Shown in pieces: positions 6,428 to 14,451 of a stretch of DNA of 35,954 nt. The notes beneath the pieces are model-generated. The model was not told where the DNA came from, ran no database searches, and saw only the letters and a list, made by a program, of their open reading frames with translations. Position 1 is the first letter of the stretch, and each line of letters opens with the position of its first letter. The stretch spans positions 1 to 35,954 of the forward strand of contig MGMD01000027.1 of assembly GCA_001796285.1 (NCBI GenBank), written 5' to 3'. The position numbers and the translations under genes are program-made. This DNA comes from Chlamydiae bacterium RIFCSPLOWO2_12_FULL_45_20. GTDB taxonomy: Bacteria > Chlamydiota > Chlamydiia > Chlamydiales > SM23-39.

Positions 6428-7673
6428 ATCAACAGATCAAGCAGCGCTTGAGATGCTGAAAGAAAGGAAGATCGATTTTAGTGCAATTGTTGAGGCAATG
6501 CAGCCTATTGTTCGAGAAGTCAAAAAAGAGGGTGACGCTGCAATCAAACGATGGACCAAGCAATTTGACAAACGGGAGTGTCTAAGCATCGCGGTTCTTG
6601 AAGAAAGGAGGCAAGCTGCAAAGCTTCAAGTATCGCCGACCTTGAAAGAAGCTTTGACTATCGCTAAGGAAAACATCATGAAATTTCATTGGAACCAACT
6701 GCCAAAAGAATGGTGGGTTGAAATTCTTCCTGGCATCCAGGCGGGGCAGCTTGTTCGACCGCTGGAAAGAGTTGGATGTTACATTCCTGGAGGGAGATAT
6801 CCGCTCGTCTCTACGGTTTTAATGACAGTCCTACCAGCCATCATTGCTGGAGTGAAAGAGATTGTTGTTTGTACTCCTAAAGCTTCTTTAGAAATTTTGT
6901 TTGCTTGTGAGCTTTGTGGCGTGGACAAGATTTTTGAAGTCGGCGGGGCTATGGCTATCGCTGCGATGGCTTATGGAACAGAAACGATCCCCAAAGTAGA
7001 TAAAATTGTAGGGCCAGGAAATCTCTACGTCTCTGCAGCAAAAAAAATTGTCTATGGCGATGTGGGGATTGATTGCCTCGCAGGTCCAAGCGAAGTCGTA
7101 ATTATTGCAGATGAAGATGCGAACCCGTATTACATCGCAGCCGATTTACTTGCGCAGGCAGAACATGATGTGACTTCCATGGCTCTTTGTATCACCCCTT
7201 CAAGAAAACTGGGAGCGGAAGTGATCTCAGCCGTGGAAAAAAGGCTTGAGAGTTTGCCTACAAAAAAAACGGCAAAGGTTGCTTTGGAGGCTCGAGGAGC
7301 CATTATTTTAGTGAGCTCTTTGGAAGAAGCTTTTGCAGTCAGTAATTTTTTGGCCCCTGAACACCTGGAAATTCATATGGAGGATGCGATTTCTTGGCTG
7401 AAGTGCGTAGAAAATGCTGGCTCCATATTTTTAGGTAAATATGCACCCGAAGCGGCAGGCGATTATGCCAGTGGCCCCAATCACGTAATACCTACCGGAG
7501 GATTTGCTGCGGCACAATCGGGGTTAAGCGTAAAAGATTTTATTAAAACTCCGACTGTTCAATACCTATCTGAAGAAGGATTAAGACTGATTGCTCCTAC
7601 TATTATAGCCTTGAGCGAAGCAGAAGGATTGGCAGGACATGCTGAATCAATCAAAGTGAGGATGAAATGTTAA
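6414..7673 (+). CDS. hisD: Histidinol dehydrogenase HisD
   Basis: HisD carries out the last two NAD-dependent oxidations, histidinol to histidinal to histidine, in a zinc-dependent dimer. At 419 residues it has the usual length. Recognisable blocks include RVGCYIPGGRYPL, KIVGPGNLYVSAAKK, GPSEVVIIADEDANP, LLAQAEHD with zinc-ligand Gln and His, APEHLEIHMEDA with the catalytic Glu-His, and GPNHVIPTGGFAAAQSGLSV. The start overlaps hisE by 14 bases and the stop overlaps the hisC start by 7, fitting tight coupling within the operon. Confidence 0.96.
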   Translation: MRIVESTDQAALEMLKERKIDFSAIVEAMQPIVREVKKEGDAAIKRWTKQFDKRECLSIAVLEERRQAAKLQVSPTLKEALTIAKENIMKFHWNQLPKEWWVEILPGIQAGQLVRPLERVGCYIPGGRYPLVSTVLMTVLPAIIAGVKEIVVCTPKASLEILFACELCGVDKIFEVGGAMAIAAMAYGTETIPKVDKIVGPGNLYVSAAKKIVYGDVGIDCLAGPSEVVIIADEDANPYYIAADLLAQAEHDVTSMALCITPSRKLGAEVISAVEKRLESLPTKKTAKVALEARGAIILVSSLEEAFAVSNFLAPEHLEIHMEDAISWLKCVENAGSIFLGKYAPEAAGDYASGPNHVIPTGGFAAAQSGLSVKDFIKTPTVQYLSEEGLRLIAPTIIALSEAEGLAGHAESIKVRMKC

Positions 7674-9322
7674 CTCCAAAAGCGTCTATCCAAAAAATGG
7701 AGCCTTATTCTAGCCCTGGTGAAGGTAGAATGGATACCTTGCGTCTCGATTTTAATGAAAATCTTCTGGGAGCAAGCCCAAAAGTCATTGAGGCTTTGAG
7801 AAATATCTCAAAAGAAGAGTGTGGTTGTTATCCGGAATATCCAGATTTGAACAAAGCTTTATCGCAATTTTTAAAAGTGGAAGAGAATTGTGTTATCCCC
7901 ACAAATGGAAGCGATGAGGCGATCAAGACGATTTTTGATACCTACGTGGAGAAGGGAGACGAAGTCCTTTTACTCTCTCCCAGTTATTCCATGTATGAGC
8001 TCTATGCACAAGTAGCAGGAGCCAAAATTGTTTGGATTTCTTATCGGTTAGACGACTTTTCTTTTCCCATTGAAGAAATCCTCAATGCCATTCGACCGAA
8101 TACCCGTTTGATCGCACTCGCCAATCCAAATAATCCGACGGGCACTATGATCCAGAGAAAAGATCTTTTGAGAATTGTCGAAGCGAATCCAAAAATGGCA
8201 GTTCTCATTGACGAAGCCTATCGTTCTTATGCCAAAGAGACAAATATCGATTTGGCTGCTATGTATTCGAATGTCTTTATCGCACAAACCTTCTCAAAAG
8301 CACATGGTTTAGCCGGATTGCGAATCGGATATTTGATCTCGGCAAAAGAAAATATCGAAGCGATCTCCAAGGTTCTTTCTCCTTCATATAGCGTGGATTG
8401 TTTAGCTGTAGCCGCAAGCTTGGCCGCTATGGAAGATCAAGCCTATGTAGATGCTTATGTTGATGAAATTATTTCAGTGAGAGAGCAGTTCAGCAAGAAC
8501 ATGATCTCTCTTGGATTTCAGGTGATTCCAAGCCGAGCTAACTTTGTTTTGATACGATTTGGAAAATGGGCAGGGCAAATGAAAGAAGCGCTTAGGAAAC
8601 AGAAGATCCTTGTGCGAGAAAGGTCAGATCTCGAGGGATTTTTACGCATTACCATTGGGACTGCGGAGCAGATGCAAAGGGTTCTTGCCATTTTGCAGCC
8701 CCTTTGTTCTAAACCGGCCCTGATCTTCGATATGGATGGAGTGCTGATTGATGAGAGCCGTTCTTATCGACCGTGCATTGTGAAAACTGCTGAATATTTT
8801 TTAGGAAAAAAAATCCATCCAGAGAGTGTTGAGGCACTCAAGCAGAAAGGTGGTTATAACAATGATTATGATTGTACAGAAGCCATTTTATTGGAATATG
8901 GGCTTGCAGTGAAGCGAGAAGAAATCGTAGAGCGGTTTGATTCTTATTATCAAGATTTCAAATTCTCAGAAAAGTGGCTTCTTGATGAACAGCTTCTCCT
9001 TAAGCTTAAGGAAAACTTTCAACTAGGCATTTTCACTGGAAGGCCAAAGCGAGATGCCCTGGATGCTTTAAAGCGCTTTGGTAAGGAATCTATCTTTGAA
9101 GTGGTAATCACTGACGATGATGTAAAACAAAAGAAGCCTGCCCCTGAAGGGTTAATCTTAGCCATCCAGAGTCTTAGGGCAAACAAGGTGATCTATTTTG
9201 GTGATAGCAAGGATGACAGGGAAGCGGCCAGAAGAGCCTCTGTTGCGTTCATTGAAGTGATACCACAAGGTCCTGGGATCACAGAAATACTGGAGAGGTT
9301 TGTATGTCAAAAAGAATGGTAA
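7667..9322 (+). CDS. hisC: HisC aminotransferase fused to a HAD phosphatase (probable HisC-HisN bifunctional enzyme)
   Basis: Residues about 20-345 are histidinol-phosphate aminotransferase, a fold-type I PLP enzyme. They show LDFNEN, NGSDEAI, ANPNNPTG, LIDEAYRSY, the PLP lysine K211 in TFSKAHGLAGLRIGY, and the C-terminal RITIGT. Residues about 350-551 are a HAD-superfamily subfamily IA phosphatase. Its nucleophile motif IFDMDGVLID has D355 and D357, and the later motifs are IFTGRPKRDAL, KKPAPEG and VIYFGDSKDDREAARRA. The operon otherwise lacks a histidinol-phosphate phosphatase, so the HAD half most likely supplies HisN activity, dephosphorylating the product of the fused aminotransferase. 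That substrate is inferred. There is no frameshift: both domains are in one continuous frame. It overlaps hisD by 7 bases and hisB by 19. Confidence 0.92.
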   Translation: MLTPKASIQKMEPYSSPGEGRMDTLRLDFNENLLGASPKVIEALRNISKEECGCYPEYPDLNKALSQFLKVEENCVIPTNGSDEAIKTIFDTYVEKGDEVLLLSPSYSMYELYAQVAGAKIVWISYRLDDFSFPIEEILNAIRPNTRLIALANPNNPTGTMIQRKDLLRIVEANPKMAVLIDEAYRSYAKETNIDLAAMYSNVFIAQTFSKAHGLAGLRIGYLISAKENIEAISKVLSPSYSVDCLAVAASLAAMEDQAYVDAYVDEIISVREQFSKNMISLGFQVIPSRANFVLIRFGKWAGQMKEALRKQKILVRERSDLEGFLRITIGTAEQMQRVLAILQPLCSKPALIFDMDGVLIDESRSYRPCIVKTAEYFLGKKIHPESVEALKQKGGYNNDYDCTEAILLEYGLAVKREEIVERFDSYYQDFKFSEKWLLDEQLLLKLKENFQLGIFTGRPKRDALDALKRFGKESIFEVVITDDDVKQKKPAPEGLILAIQSLRANKVIYFGDSKDDREAARRASVAFIEVIPQGPGITEILERFVCQKEW

Positions 9323-9897
9323 AATTAACCCGCACCACCAAGGAAACGGAGATCCTCCTCAAGATTAACTTGGATGGGACAGGAATTTCGAAGATTAGTA
9401 CAGGAATCGGCTTTTTTGATCACATGCTTGACGCTTTTGCGAAACACGGCTGTTTTGATCTAACCATCCAAGCAAAAGGGGATTTGCAAGTGGATCAGCA
9501 TCACATAACAGAAGACATCGGGATTGCTTTAGGAGAAGCTTTTGCGAAGGCTTTAGGCGATAAAAAAGGGATCCATCGCACTGGTTATTTCGTTTTCCCA
9601 ATGGATGAATCCTTAAGCATTTGCGCTGTCGATTTAAGCGGTAGATCTTATCTAAAATATCGAATGAAAATGGCTCAAAAAAAGATCGGTGATTTCGAGA
9701 CAATCAATTTGCCTAATTTTTTTGCTGGATTTGTGAATGGAGCTCGCGTGAACCTCCATCTCGTCTTAGCTTACGGGAAAGACCCGCACCACAAGACTGA
9801 AGCTTGCTTTAAAGCATTTGGCAAGGCAATGCGTATGGCCTGTTCTTTGGACAAAACTCTCCAAGGCATTATCCCGAGCACAAAGGGGGTCTTATGA
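9304..9897 (+). CDS. hisB: Imidazoleglycerol-phosphate dehydratase HisB
   Basis: This 197-residue protein dehydrates imidazoleglycerol phosphate to imidazoleacetol phosphate. It is the monofunctional dehydratase without the N-terminal phosphatase found in enterobacteria, consistent with a HAD phosphatase being fused to HisC instead. The metal-binding histidine motifs are present: GFFDHML, DQHHITEDIGIALG, and KDPHHKTEACFKAFGKAMR near the C-terminus. It overlaps hisC by 19 bases and hisH by 4. Confidence 0.96.
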   Translation: MSKRMVKLTRTTKETEILLKINLDGTGISKISTGIGFFDHMLDAFAKHGCFDLTIQAKGDLQVDQHHITEDIGIALGEAFAKALGDKKGIHRTGYFVFPMDESLSICAVDLSGRSYLKYRMKMAQKKIGDFETINLPNFFAGFVNGARVNLHLVLAYGKDPHHKTEACFKAFGKAMRMACSLDKTLQGIIPSTKGVL

Positions 9898-10484
9898 TTG
9901 TCATTATTGATTATGGTGCAGGGAATTTGCAGTCCGTGAAGAATGCTTTGGATCGGCTTGGAGTCCCTTCGGTGATTACAGATGAGCGAGAGGTGATTTT
10001 AAAAGCTGATAAGGTGATTTTTCCGGGGCAAGGACATTTTGGTGCTTGCGTGACAGCGCTCAAGGAAAAAGGGCTTTTCGAGGTCATTCGAGAGGTTGCC
10101 TGCACAAAACCATTTTTAGGGATTTGCTTAGGGATGCAGCTTCTTTTTGAAACAAGCGAAGAGGCTGTTGGCATTTCAGGATTAGGCATTTTGAAAGGAG
10201 AAGTGAAAAAGTTTAGTCCTGGACAAAAGCTGCCACAAATGGGGTGGAACCGAGTGCAGAGCAATGATACAGAGCGCTTGGATGGGGCATTTTACTATTT
10301 TGCCCATAGCTATTTCTGCATTCCAGAGGACGAGGAATGCATTCTTGCAAGAGGTTTTTATGGAGAATCTTTTGTATGCGCTGTGGCAAAAGGGCAGCTT
10401 CTTGCGGTTCAATTTCACCCGGAAAAGTCAGGAAGTGAAGGAATGAAAATTCTCGAATCTTTTGTGAGAGGTACAACATGTTGA
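9894..10484 (+). CDS. hisH: Imidazole glycerol phosphate synthase glutaminase subunit HisH
   Basis: HisH is a class I glutamine amidotransferase that delivers ammonia to HisF. The catalytic nucleophile is C78 in FLGICLGMQLLF, and the His-Glu pair is H175 and E177 in QFHPEKSG. PQMGWN and the oxyanion region GQGHFG are also family-typical. The 196-residue length is normal. The start overlaps hisB by 4 bases and the end overlaps hisF by 7. The HisH-HisF complex releases AICAR as by-product, the substrate of PurH at the head of the operon. Confidence 0.96.
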   Translation: MIVIIDYGAGNLQSVKNALDRLGVPSVITDEREVILKADKVIFPGQGHFGACVTALKEKGLFEVIREVACTKPFLGICLGMQLLFETSEEAVGISGLGILKGEVKKFSPGQKLPQMGWNRVQSNDTERLDGAFYYFAHSYFCIPEDEECILARGFYGESFVCAVAKGQLLAVQFHPEKSGSEGMKILESFVRGTTC

Positions 10485-11233
10485 CTAAACGCATTATTCC
10501 TTGTCTTGATGTGAAGGATGGCCAGGTTGTTAAGGGGAAATGTTTTATGGATCTCCAATTAGCGGGTGATCCGGTTACAATGGCTACATTTTACGAGAAT
10601 CAAGGAGCGGATGAGCTGGTCTTGCTGGATATAACCGCTTCCATTGAAGATAGGCATACATTTCTAGATGTGGTCTCTCAGGTTGCTAAACACCTTTCTA
10701 TTCCTCTTACTGTTGGAGGAGGAATTCGTACTCTTTCCGATATTCGCCACCTCCTGAATGCTGGAGTAGATAAAGTTTCTCTGAATACAGCGGCTTTAAA
10801 AACTCCTCAGCTAATCAGACAAGCGGCTGAAAATTTTGGATCTCAATGCATCATCTTAAGCATGGATGTAAAGAGGACGGAGTTAGGATGGGAAGTATTT
10901 TCTCACAGCGGAACTGTTTCTACTGGTAAAAACGCGCTTGAATGGGCACTTATTGGACAACAGTTGGGCGCTGGAGAGCTTCTTGTTACTTCCATTGATC
11001 GCGATGGCTCACAGGAAGGGTATGATCTTGAATTAATCCAAACGCTTGCATCACGCCTGTCGATACCCATCATTGCTTCCGGAGGTGTGGGCAAATGGGA
11101 AGACATCAAAGATGTTTTTACCAAAGGCAAAGCAGATGCTGCGCTTGCTGCCTCCCTTTTTCACTTTAACGGTTGTTCGGTGAAGCAGGTAAAAACGCTT
11201 TTAGCCCAAGAAAACATTTTGGTGAGATTATGA
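10478..11233 (+). CDS. hisF: Imidazole glycerol phosphate synthase cyclase subunit HisF
   Basis: HisF is a (beta/alpha)8 barrel that converts PRFAR and ammonia to imidazole glycerol phosphate and AICAR. The catalytic acid D11 lies in RIIPCLDVKDGQVVKG, and the second catalytic Asp lies in the strand ILSMDVKR. Phosphate-binding loops are visible at LTVGGGIRT and IIASGGVGKWEDI. The 251-residue length is normal. Its stop codon overlaps the hisA start as ATGA, so hisF and hisA are translationally coupled. Confidence 0.96.
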   Translation: MLTKRIIPCLDVKDGQVVKGKCFMDLQLAGDPVTMATFYENQGADELVLLDITASIEDRHTFLDVVSQVAKHLSIPLTVGGGIRTLSDIRHLLNAGVDKVSLNTAALKTPQLIRQAAENFGSQCIILSMDVKRTELGWEVFSHSGTVSTGKNALEWALIGQQLGAGELLVTSIDRDGSQEGYDLELIQTLASRLSIPIIASGGVGKWEDIKDVFTKGKADAALAASLFHFNGCSVKQVKTLLAQENILVRL

Positions 11234-11925
11234 TTTATTGCAGTATCGACTTAATGGATGGAAAAGCGGTGCAGCTTGTCCAGGGGAAAGCGGAAAATAA
11301 GACGTTAGAGGTGCTGGATGTGATAGAGCTAGCTTTGAAATTTTCCAAAATAGGTCCTATTCATGTCATCGATCTAGATGCGGCATTAGAGCAAGGGGAT
11401 AATCGTGAGATCATCTTAAACCTAGCGAAACGGTTTCCCATTCGAGTAGGCGGTGGGATACGCACAGTGGAACAAGCGCAAGAATATTTAGCAGCAGGAG
11501 TAGAGAAAGTGATCATCGGGAGCAAGGCTCTGGACAGAACCTTTTTGGAGCGGCTCTTAAGCGTCGTTCCAAAAGAGAAGGTGATTATTGCGCTAGATTC
11601 TTTTAGAGACGAAATCGTCATTCGGGGCTGGAAGGAAAAAACTAGGGTGCGTGCTGAGGACATTATCCAAATCTTAGAGCCTTATTGCTCTGAATTTCTT
11701 TATACACAGGTCGAACGAGAAGGGTTGATGCAGGGTCCTGATTTTGAGCGGCTAAAAAAATTAAGGAAATTGACTGACTATCCTCTTGTAGCTGCGGGTG
11801 GCATTTCCAGCCTTGATGAGATTGCTATGCTGCAAAGAGAAGGCATCAGCAGTGTTTTAGGAATGGCTCTTTATACAGGGAAGATCAAGGATGCCGAACT
11901 GATAGAGTTTCTAGATCCAAACTAA
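11230..11925 (+). CDS. hisA: ProFAR isomerase HisA
   Basis: HisA is a 231-residue (beta/alpha)8 barrel that isomerises ProFAR to PRFAR in the fourth pathway step. I chose the ATG at 11230, which overlaps the hisF stop as ATGA and begins MIYCSIDLMDGKAVQLVQGK, the normal start of the family. A longer frame from 11173 would add 19 unrelated residues. Catalytic Asp residues are in CSIDLMDG and IIALDSFRD, and phosphate loops in IRVGGGIRTVEQ and VAAGGISSLDE. It is the last gene of the operon. No clear terminator was seen after it, only a short GCTC-TTTT-GAGC hairpin near 11970, and the next gene is convergent. Confidence 0.95.
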   Translation: MIYCSIDLMDGKAVQLVQGKAENKTLEVLDVIELALKFSKIGPIHVIDLDAALEQGDNREIILNLAKRFPIRVGGGIRTVEQAQEYLAAGVEKVIIGSKALDRTFLERLLSVVPKEKVIIALDSFRDEIVIRGWKEKTRVRAEDIIQILEPYCSEFLYTQVEREGLMQGPDFERLKKLRKLTDYPLVAAGGISSLDEIAMLQREGISSVLGMALYTGKIKDAELIEFLDPN

Positions 11926-11981
11926 GAGGGTGGCTACAAAGGAATGGTTCGTCAATTTTCTGGCTCTTTTGAGCGGATCTT

Positions 11982-12608
11982 TCACAGAACTGCTATTGCG
12001 GCTCGACACAGCAGATTTCCAAGATGCTGCACTGGTCGGCTTATGATTGAGTTAAACAGTGTCATCATACAGACTTTTGCATCCGTCAGCCAAACTCCCC
12101 TTCCTTCGATGCTTTGCGCTTGGCCATTTTCGTTTTGGCAGATTTTTGTATAAGCCCAATGTATTCCTTGGCAAGTAGATTGAACTGAAGCAGGCAAAGC
12201 TAGAATCGCCGCAGCAACGCTGAAAACATGGCGAGGATGCCAGGGATTCATAGCAAAAATTATATTAGGGCCGAAGACATGCTCTAGTGAACCACTCGAA
12301 AAAACAGATCCCATGAGTGTTGAGATGATAAATACTCCTGGTCGTGATGTAGCCGCGCTCAAGATCAGGGAGATTTTTGCACATACAAGAGCTACCTTAG
12401 AAGCTATTTGAACCCATTTTGGTGCATCCGAATGGGTCTCAGTGCAAATTTCACGGCCACGTAGAATCTGATAAATATCATGGGCTTCAATGATTCCAAA
12501 AGTGAAAGCTGCAGTGCTAGCTATGTTTTTAACGCCTTCTTTAATAACAGGCTGGTTCAAAAATCGAACGGCTGTTCCCAAGCCATTTTTAATAGCGGCT
12601 GTTGCCAT
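11982..12608 (-). CDS. Predicted multi-spanning membrane protein, unknown function
   Basis: A 208-residue protein with several hydrophobic helices: around residues 30-45, FVARTS-like segments near VALVCAKISLILSAA and GVFIISTLMGSVF, then the FSVAAAILALPASV region and the C-terminal NLLCRAAIAVL. I do not recognise the family. The Ala/Ile/Ser-rich style resembles the small membrane proteins common in Chlamydiae, and it is broadly like the gene at 27088-27510, though I see no convincing alignment. It is convergent to hisA. A perfect hairpin lies 37 bases upstream of its start, in the likely 5' untranslated region. Confidence 0.55.
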   Translation of the reverse strand: MATAAIKNGLGTAVRFLNQPVIKEGVKNIASTAAFTFGIIEAHDIYQILRGREICTETHSDAPKWVQIASKVALVCAKISLILSAATSRPGVFIISTLMGSVFSSGSLEHVFGPNIIFAMNPWHPRHVFSVAAAILALPASVQSTCQGIHWAYTKICQNENGQAQSIEGRGVWLTDAKVCMMTLFNSIISRPVQHLGNLLCRAAIAVL

Positions 12609-12644
12609 GATCCTGGCTCCCAGTCATTGGAAGAGTTATGTGGC

Positions 12645-12680
12645 TTGAATCTCTCTCGCATGAATGCGAGAGAGATTCAA
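12645..12680. repeat. Perfect 16-bp inverted repeat with UGAA loop
   Basis: Positions 12645-12660 (TTGAATCTCTCTCGCA) and 12665-12680 are exact reverse complements, separated by TGAA. Neither strand has a T-run after the stem, so it is not an ordinary terminator. It lies upstream of the membrane protein gene at 12608 and could be a 5'-UTR structure, a protein-binding palindrome, or a mobile-element remnant. The rest of 12681-12840 is AT-rich and holds no feature I can support. Confidence 0.6.
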
Positions 12681-12831
12681 ACCGTCAGAGAAACTTTGTG
12701 CACACCAAAATATCGATAAAAAAAGTTGTTAAAGAAACTGGGTAACCACCCTTCCATAGGTTTACTATAACAAGTCAATTGTTTTATCTTACCAATGTCT
12801 CTTTTCTCCTGAGTGACATCGCTAATTATAA

Positions 12832-13386
12832 TCTTATTATTTTTTTATACATCAACACATCTCTGCTCACTTTGATTTTTCCGTTTTCGAATGGGGTGAC
12901 AAGGTCTCAATGAAAGATTTTATCGAAGATGCAGAAGCTGCGTTTCAAGCACTTCTCAAGAAAGGTTACCGCCCCGATCAAATTAAAATTTTAGGTTATT
13001 GTGGAACTACCTATGTTGCGGCCTATTTGAAATTAAAGCACCACACTGAGGGAGTAGATGCTATTCTCATCAACCCCCATACCTCTTTTCGTGATGTTAT
13101 AGAAACATCCAATCGAATGGGATTACTAGGCTTAGGCGCTGTCTCGACTGATCAGTACGATCTGGATAATGAAAAAACACTCAGCCAGTTATCGAAGGAT
13201 CAAGCCTCCACTTGCCTCATCATTGATCCTCAAAACAGCATTACACCGCCAAATACAGTGGCACGGTTGCAAACAGCTCTTCAGCCAAGCGGGTGTACAA
13301 CGATCCAAATTACCAGAAAATTTAATAAACAATTCGAAGATACAGCTATCTGGAATCAATACGTCCAGTTTTTACGCCGCTCATAG
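12832..13386 (+). pseudogene. 5'-truncated alpha/beta-hydrolase-like gene remnant
   Basis: An internal ATG at 12910 gives 158 residues, but the frame is open and protein-like upstream to a stop at 12829. It reads FDFSVFEWGDKVS just before that ATG, so the real N-terminus appears to be lost. The core LLKKGYRPDQIKILGYCGTT resembles a strand and nucleophile elbow of an alpha/beta hydrolase, with GYCGTT where G-x-S-x-G is normal. A later segment, STCLIIDPQNSITPP, resembles the strand carrying the acid residue. I cannot name the family. It is flanked by the hairpin at 12645 and a MITE-like end at 13417, consistent with a rearranged locus. It could still be a short expressed protein from 12910. Confidence 0.45.
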
Positions 13387-13416
13387 CGGCACCCTAGAAT
13401 CGTTCCGCACCGTTTC

Positions 13417-13460
13417 GCAGCCCTTCTCGATAGATGCGTTCAAAAAATGTGCAAAGTCGA
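13417..13460. repeat. Solo copy of the MITE-like terminal repeat
   Basis: This stretch matches the right end of the element at 2033-2076 with few differences. It shares GCAGC, TTCTCGA, AGATG and GTTCAAAAAATGT, then CAAAGTCGA after one substitution. No matching inverted partner was found nearby, so it is a degenerate or solo end. It lies between the truncated hydrolase and the small basic protein gene. Confidence 0.55.
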
Positions 13461-13579
13461 AGGAACCATTTTTTTTTCTTGCGGATTTTTAGAAATTTAT
13501 TTTTAAAGAGTTTTGACGCTCCCAGAAGCTATCAATAAAATTTTAAGCGACTATAACAACCAAGAAATTGGAGATAATT

Positions 13580-13762
13580 ATGCCTCTTAAGAAAGGTAAA
13601 AGTCAAAAGACCATTCGTGAAAATATATCAGAATTACGTCATTCCGGTTATCCAGAAAAGCAAAGTATTGCGATAGCTATGAGTGAATCCAGAAAATCAA
13701 AGAAAAAAGGAAAAAATAAGCATCTGTGGCGAAACAAACTTCAAATTCATCCAAAAACTTGA
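13580..13762 (+). CDS. Small basic protein of a phage/plasmid-associated family
   Basis: A 60-residue, Lys/Ser-rich protein starting [20 protein letters not shown] and continuing [20 protein letters not shown]. This pattern (PLKxGxSxxTIxxNIxEL, then GxPxKQxxAIAxxxA) is a recurrent small-protein family often seen in phages and plasmids. No biochemical role is known to me. The start at 13580 follows TTGGAGATAATT, a good ribosome site. A start four codons earlier would lose that spacing. The C-terminal tail after the KKKGK run is not family-like and may be extra sequence. Confidence 0.65.
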   Translation: MPLKKGKSQKTIRENISELRHSGYPEKQSIAIAMSESRKSKKKGKNKHLWRNKLQIHPKT

Positions 13763-13803
13763 CGCACCCTGGGTTATGCAAGATATCTATTATTTGACCC
13801 CCT

Positions 13804-14451
13804 CTAAGAAAAGGGAGCGGGAGCCTCAAACTCCAAAAACTCTTTTGTCGTCGGATGCAAGAAAGCCAGTTTTGCCGAATGGAGATGGATCGATGCGCTG
13901 ATTTGCTGGGCACCATATTTTTGATCTCCAACGATCGGATGGCCACTGGCGCTAAATTGCGCCCGAATTTGATGGTAGCGGCCTGTTTCTAATTCTATCT
14001 GAACAAAGGTCGTCGTCTGGGTATGGCGCATGACACTGTAGGTCAAACGAGCATGTTTCGCTTCTTTATCGTCAGGATGGGCAACGATAGCCTTGTGGTC
14101 TCCATGAATGAGATAATGATCGAGTTTACCCGATGAAAAGGGCATTTGCCCTTCTACCTCTGCAATGTATATGCGTTGTATGTCCAAGTTTCTCTGAGCC
14201 TCATTCAGGCGGCTAAGCGCCTTACTCGTTCGGGCGAAAAGGACAAGCCCGCTTACAGGCCGGTCCAATCTATGCACCGCATGTAAAAAAATATTGCCAG
14301 GTTTGTGGTAGGTCTTTTTCACCCAATCCTTTACAAACTCCTCTAACGATACATCTCCCGAATGGTTGGGCTGAGTCAAAAGGTTGGAAGGCTTATGGGC
14401 CACCAAAATATGGTTATCAGAGAAGAGCACTTCGCTGTCGGATGACTTCAT
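13804..14451 (-). CDS. RluA-family pseudouridine synthase
   Basis: A 215-residue RNA pseudouridine synthase of the RluA group, which isomerises uridines in rRNA or tRNA. The catalytic Asp is D63 in the signature HRLDRPVSGLVLFARTSKA. The later blocks RIYIAEVEG, the ETGRYHQIRAQFSASGHPI motif and GDQKYG are also typical. It has no N-terminal S4 domain, so it is the short form. The target site cannot be told from sequence. It is the last gene of the nrdR operon and overlaps the upstream methyltransferase gene by 35 bases. Confidence 0.9.
   Translation of the reverse strand: MKSSDSEVLFSDNHILVAHKPSNLLTQPNHSGDVSLEEFVKDWVKKTYHKPGNIFLHAVHRLDRPVSGLVLFARTSKALSRLNEAQRNLDIQRIYIAEVEGQMPFSSGKLDHYLIHGDHKAIVAHPDDKEAKHARLTYSVMRHTQTTTFVQIELETGRYHQIRAQFSASGHPIVGDQKYGAQQISASIHLHSAKLAFLHPTTKEFLEFEAPAPFS

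Noticed and set aside
11173..11229. Longer HisA start at 11173
   Set aside because: The 19 extra residues lie within hisF and do not match the family; the ATGA-overlapping start is normal.
11960..11985. Terminator after hisA (GCTC-TTTT-GAGC)
   Set aside because: The stem has only four pairs and no T-run follows, so it was not listed as a terminator.
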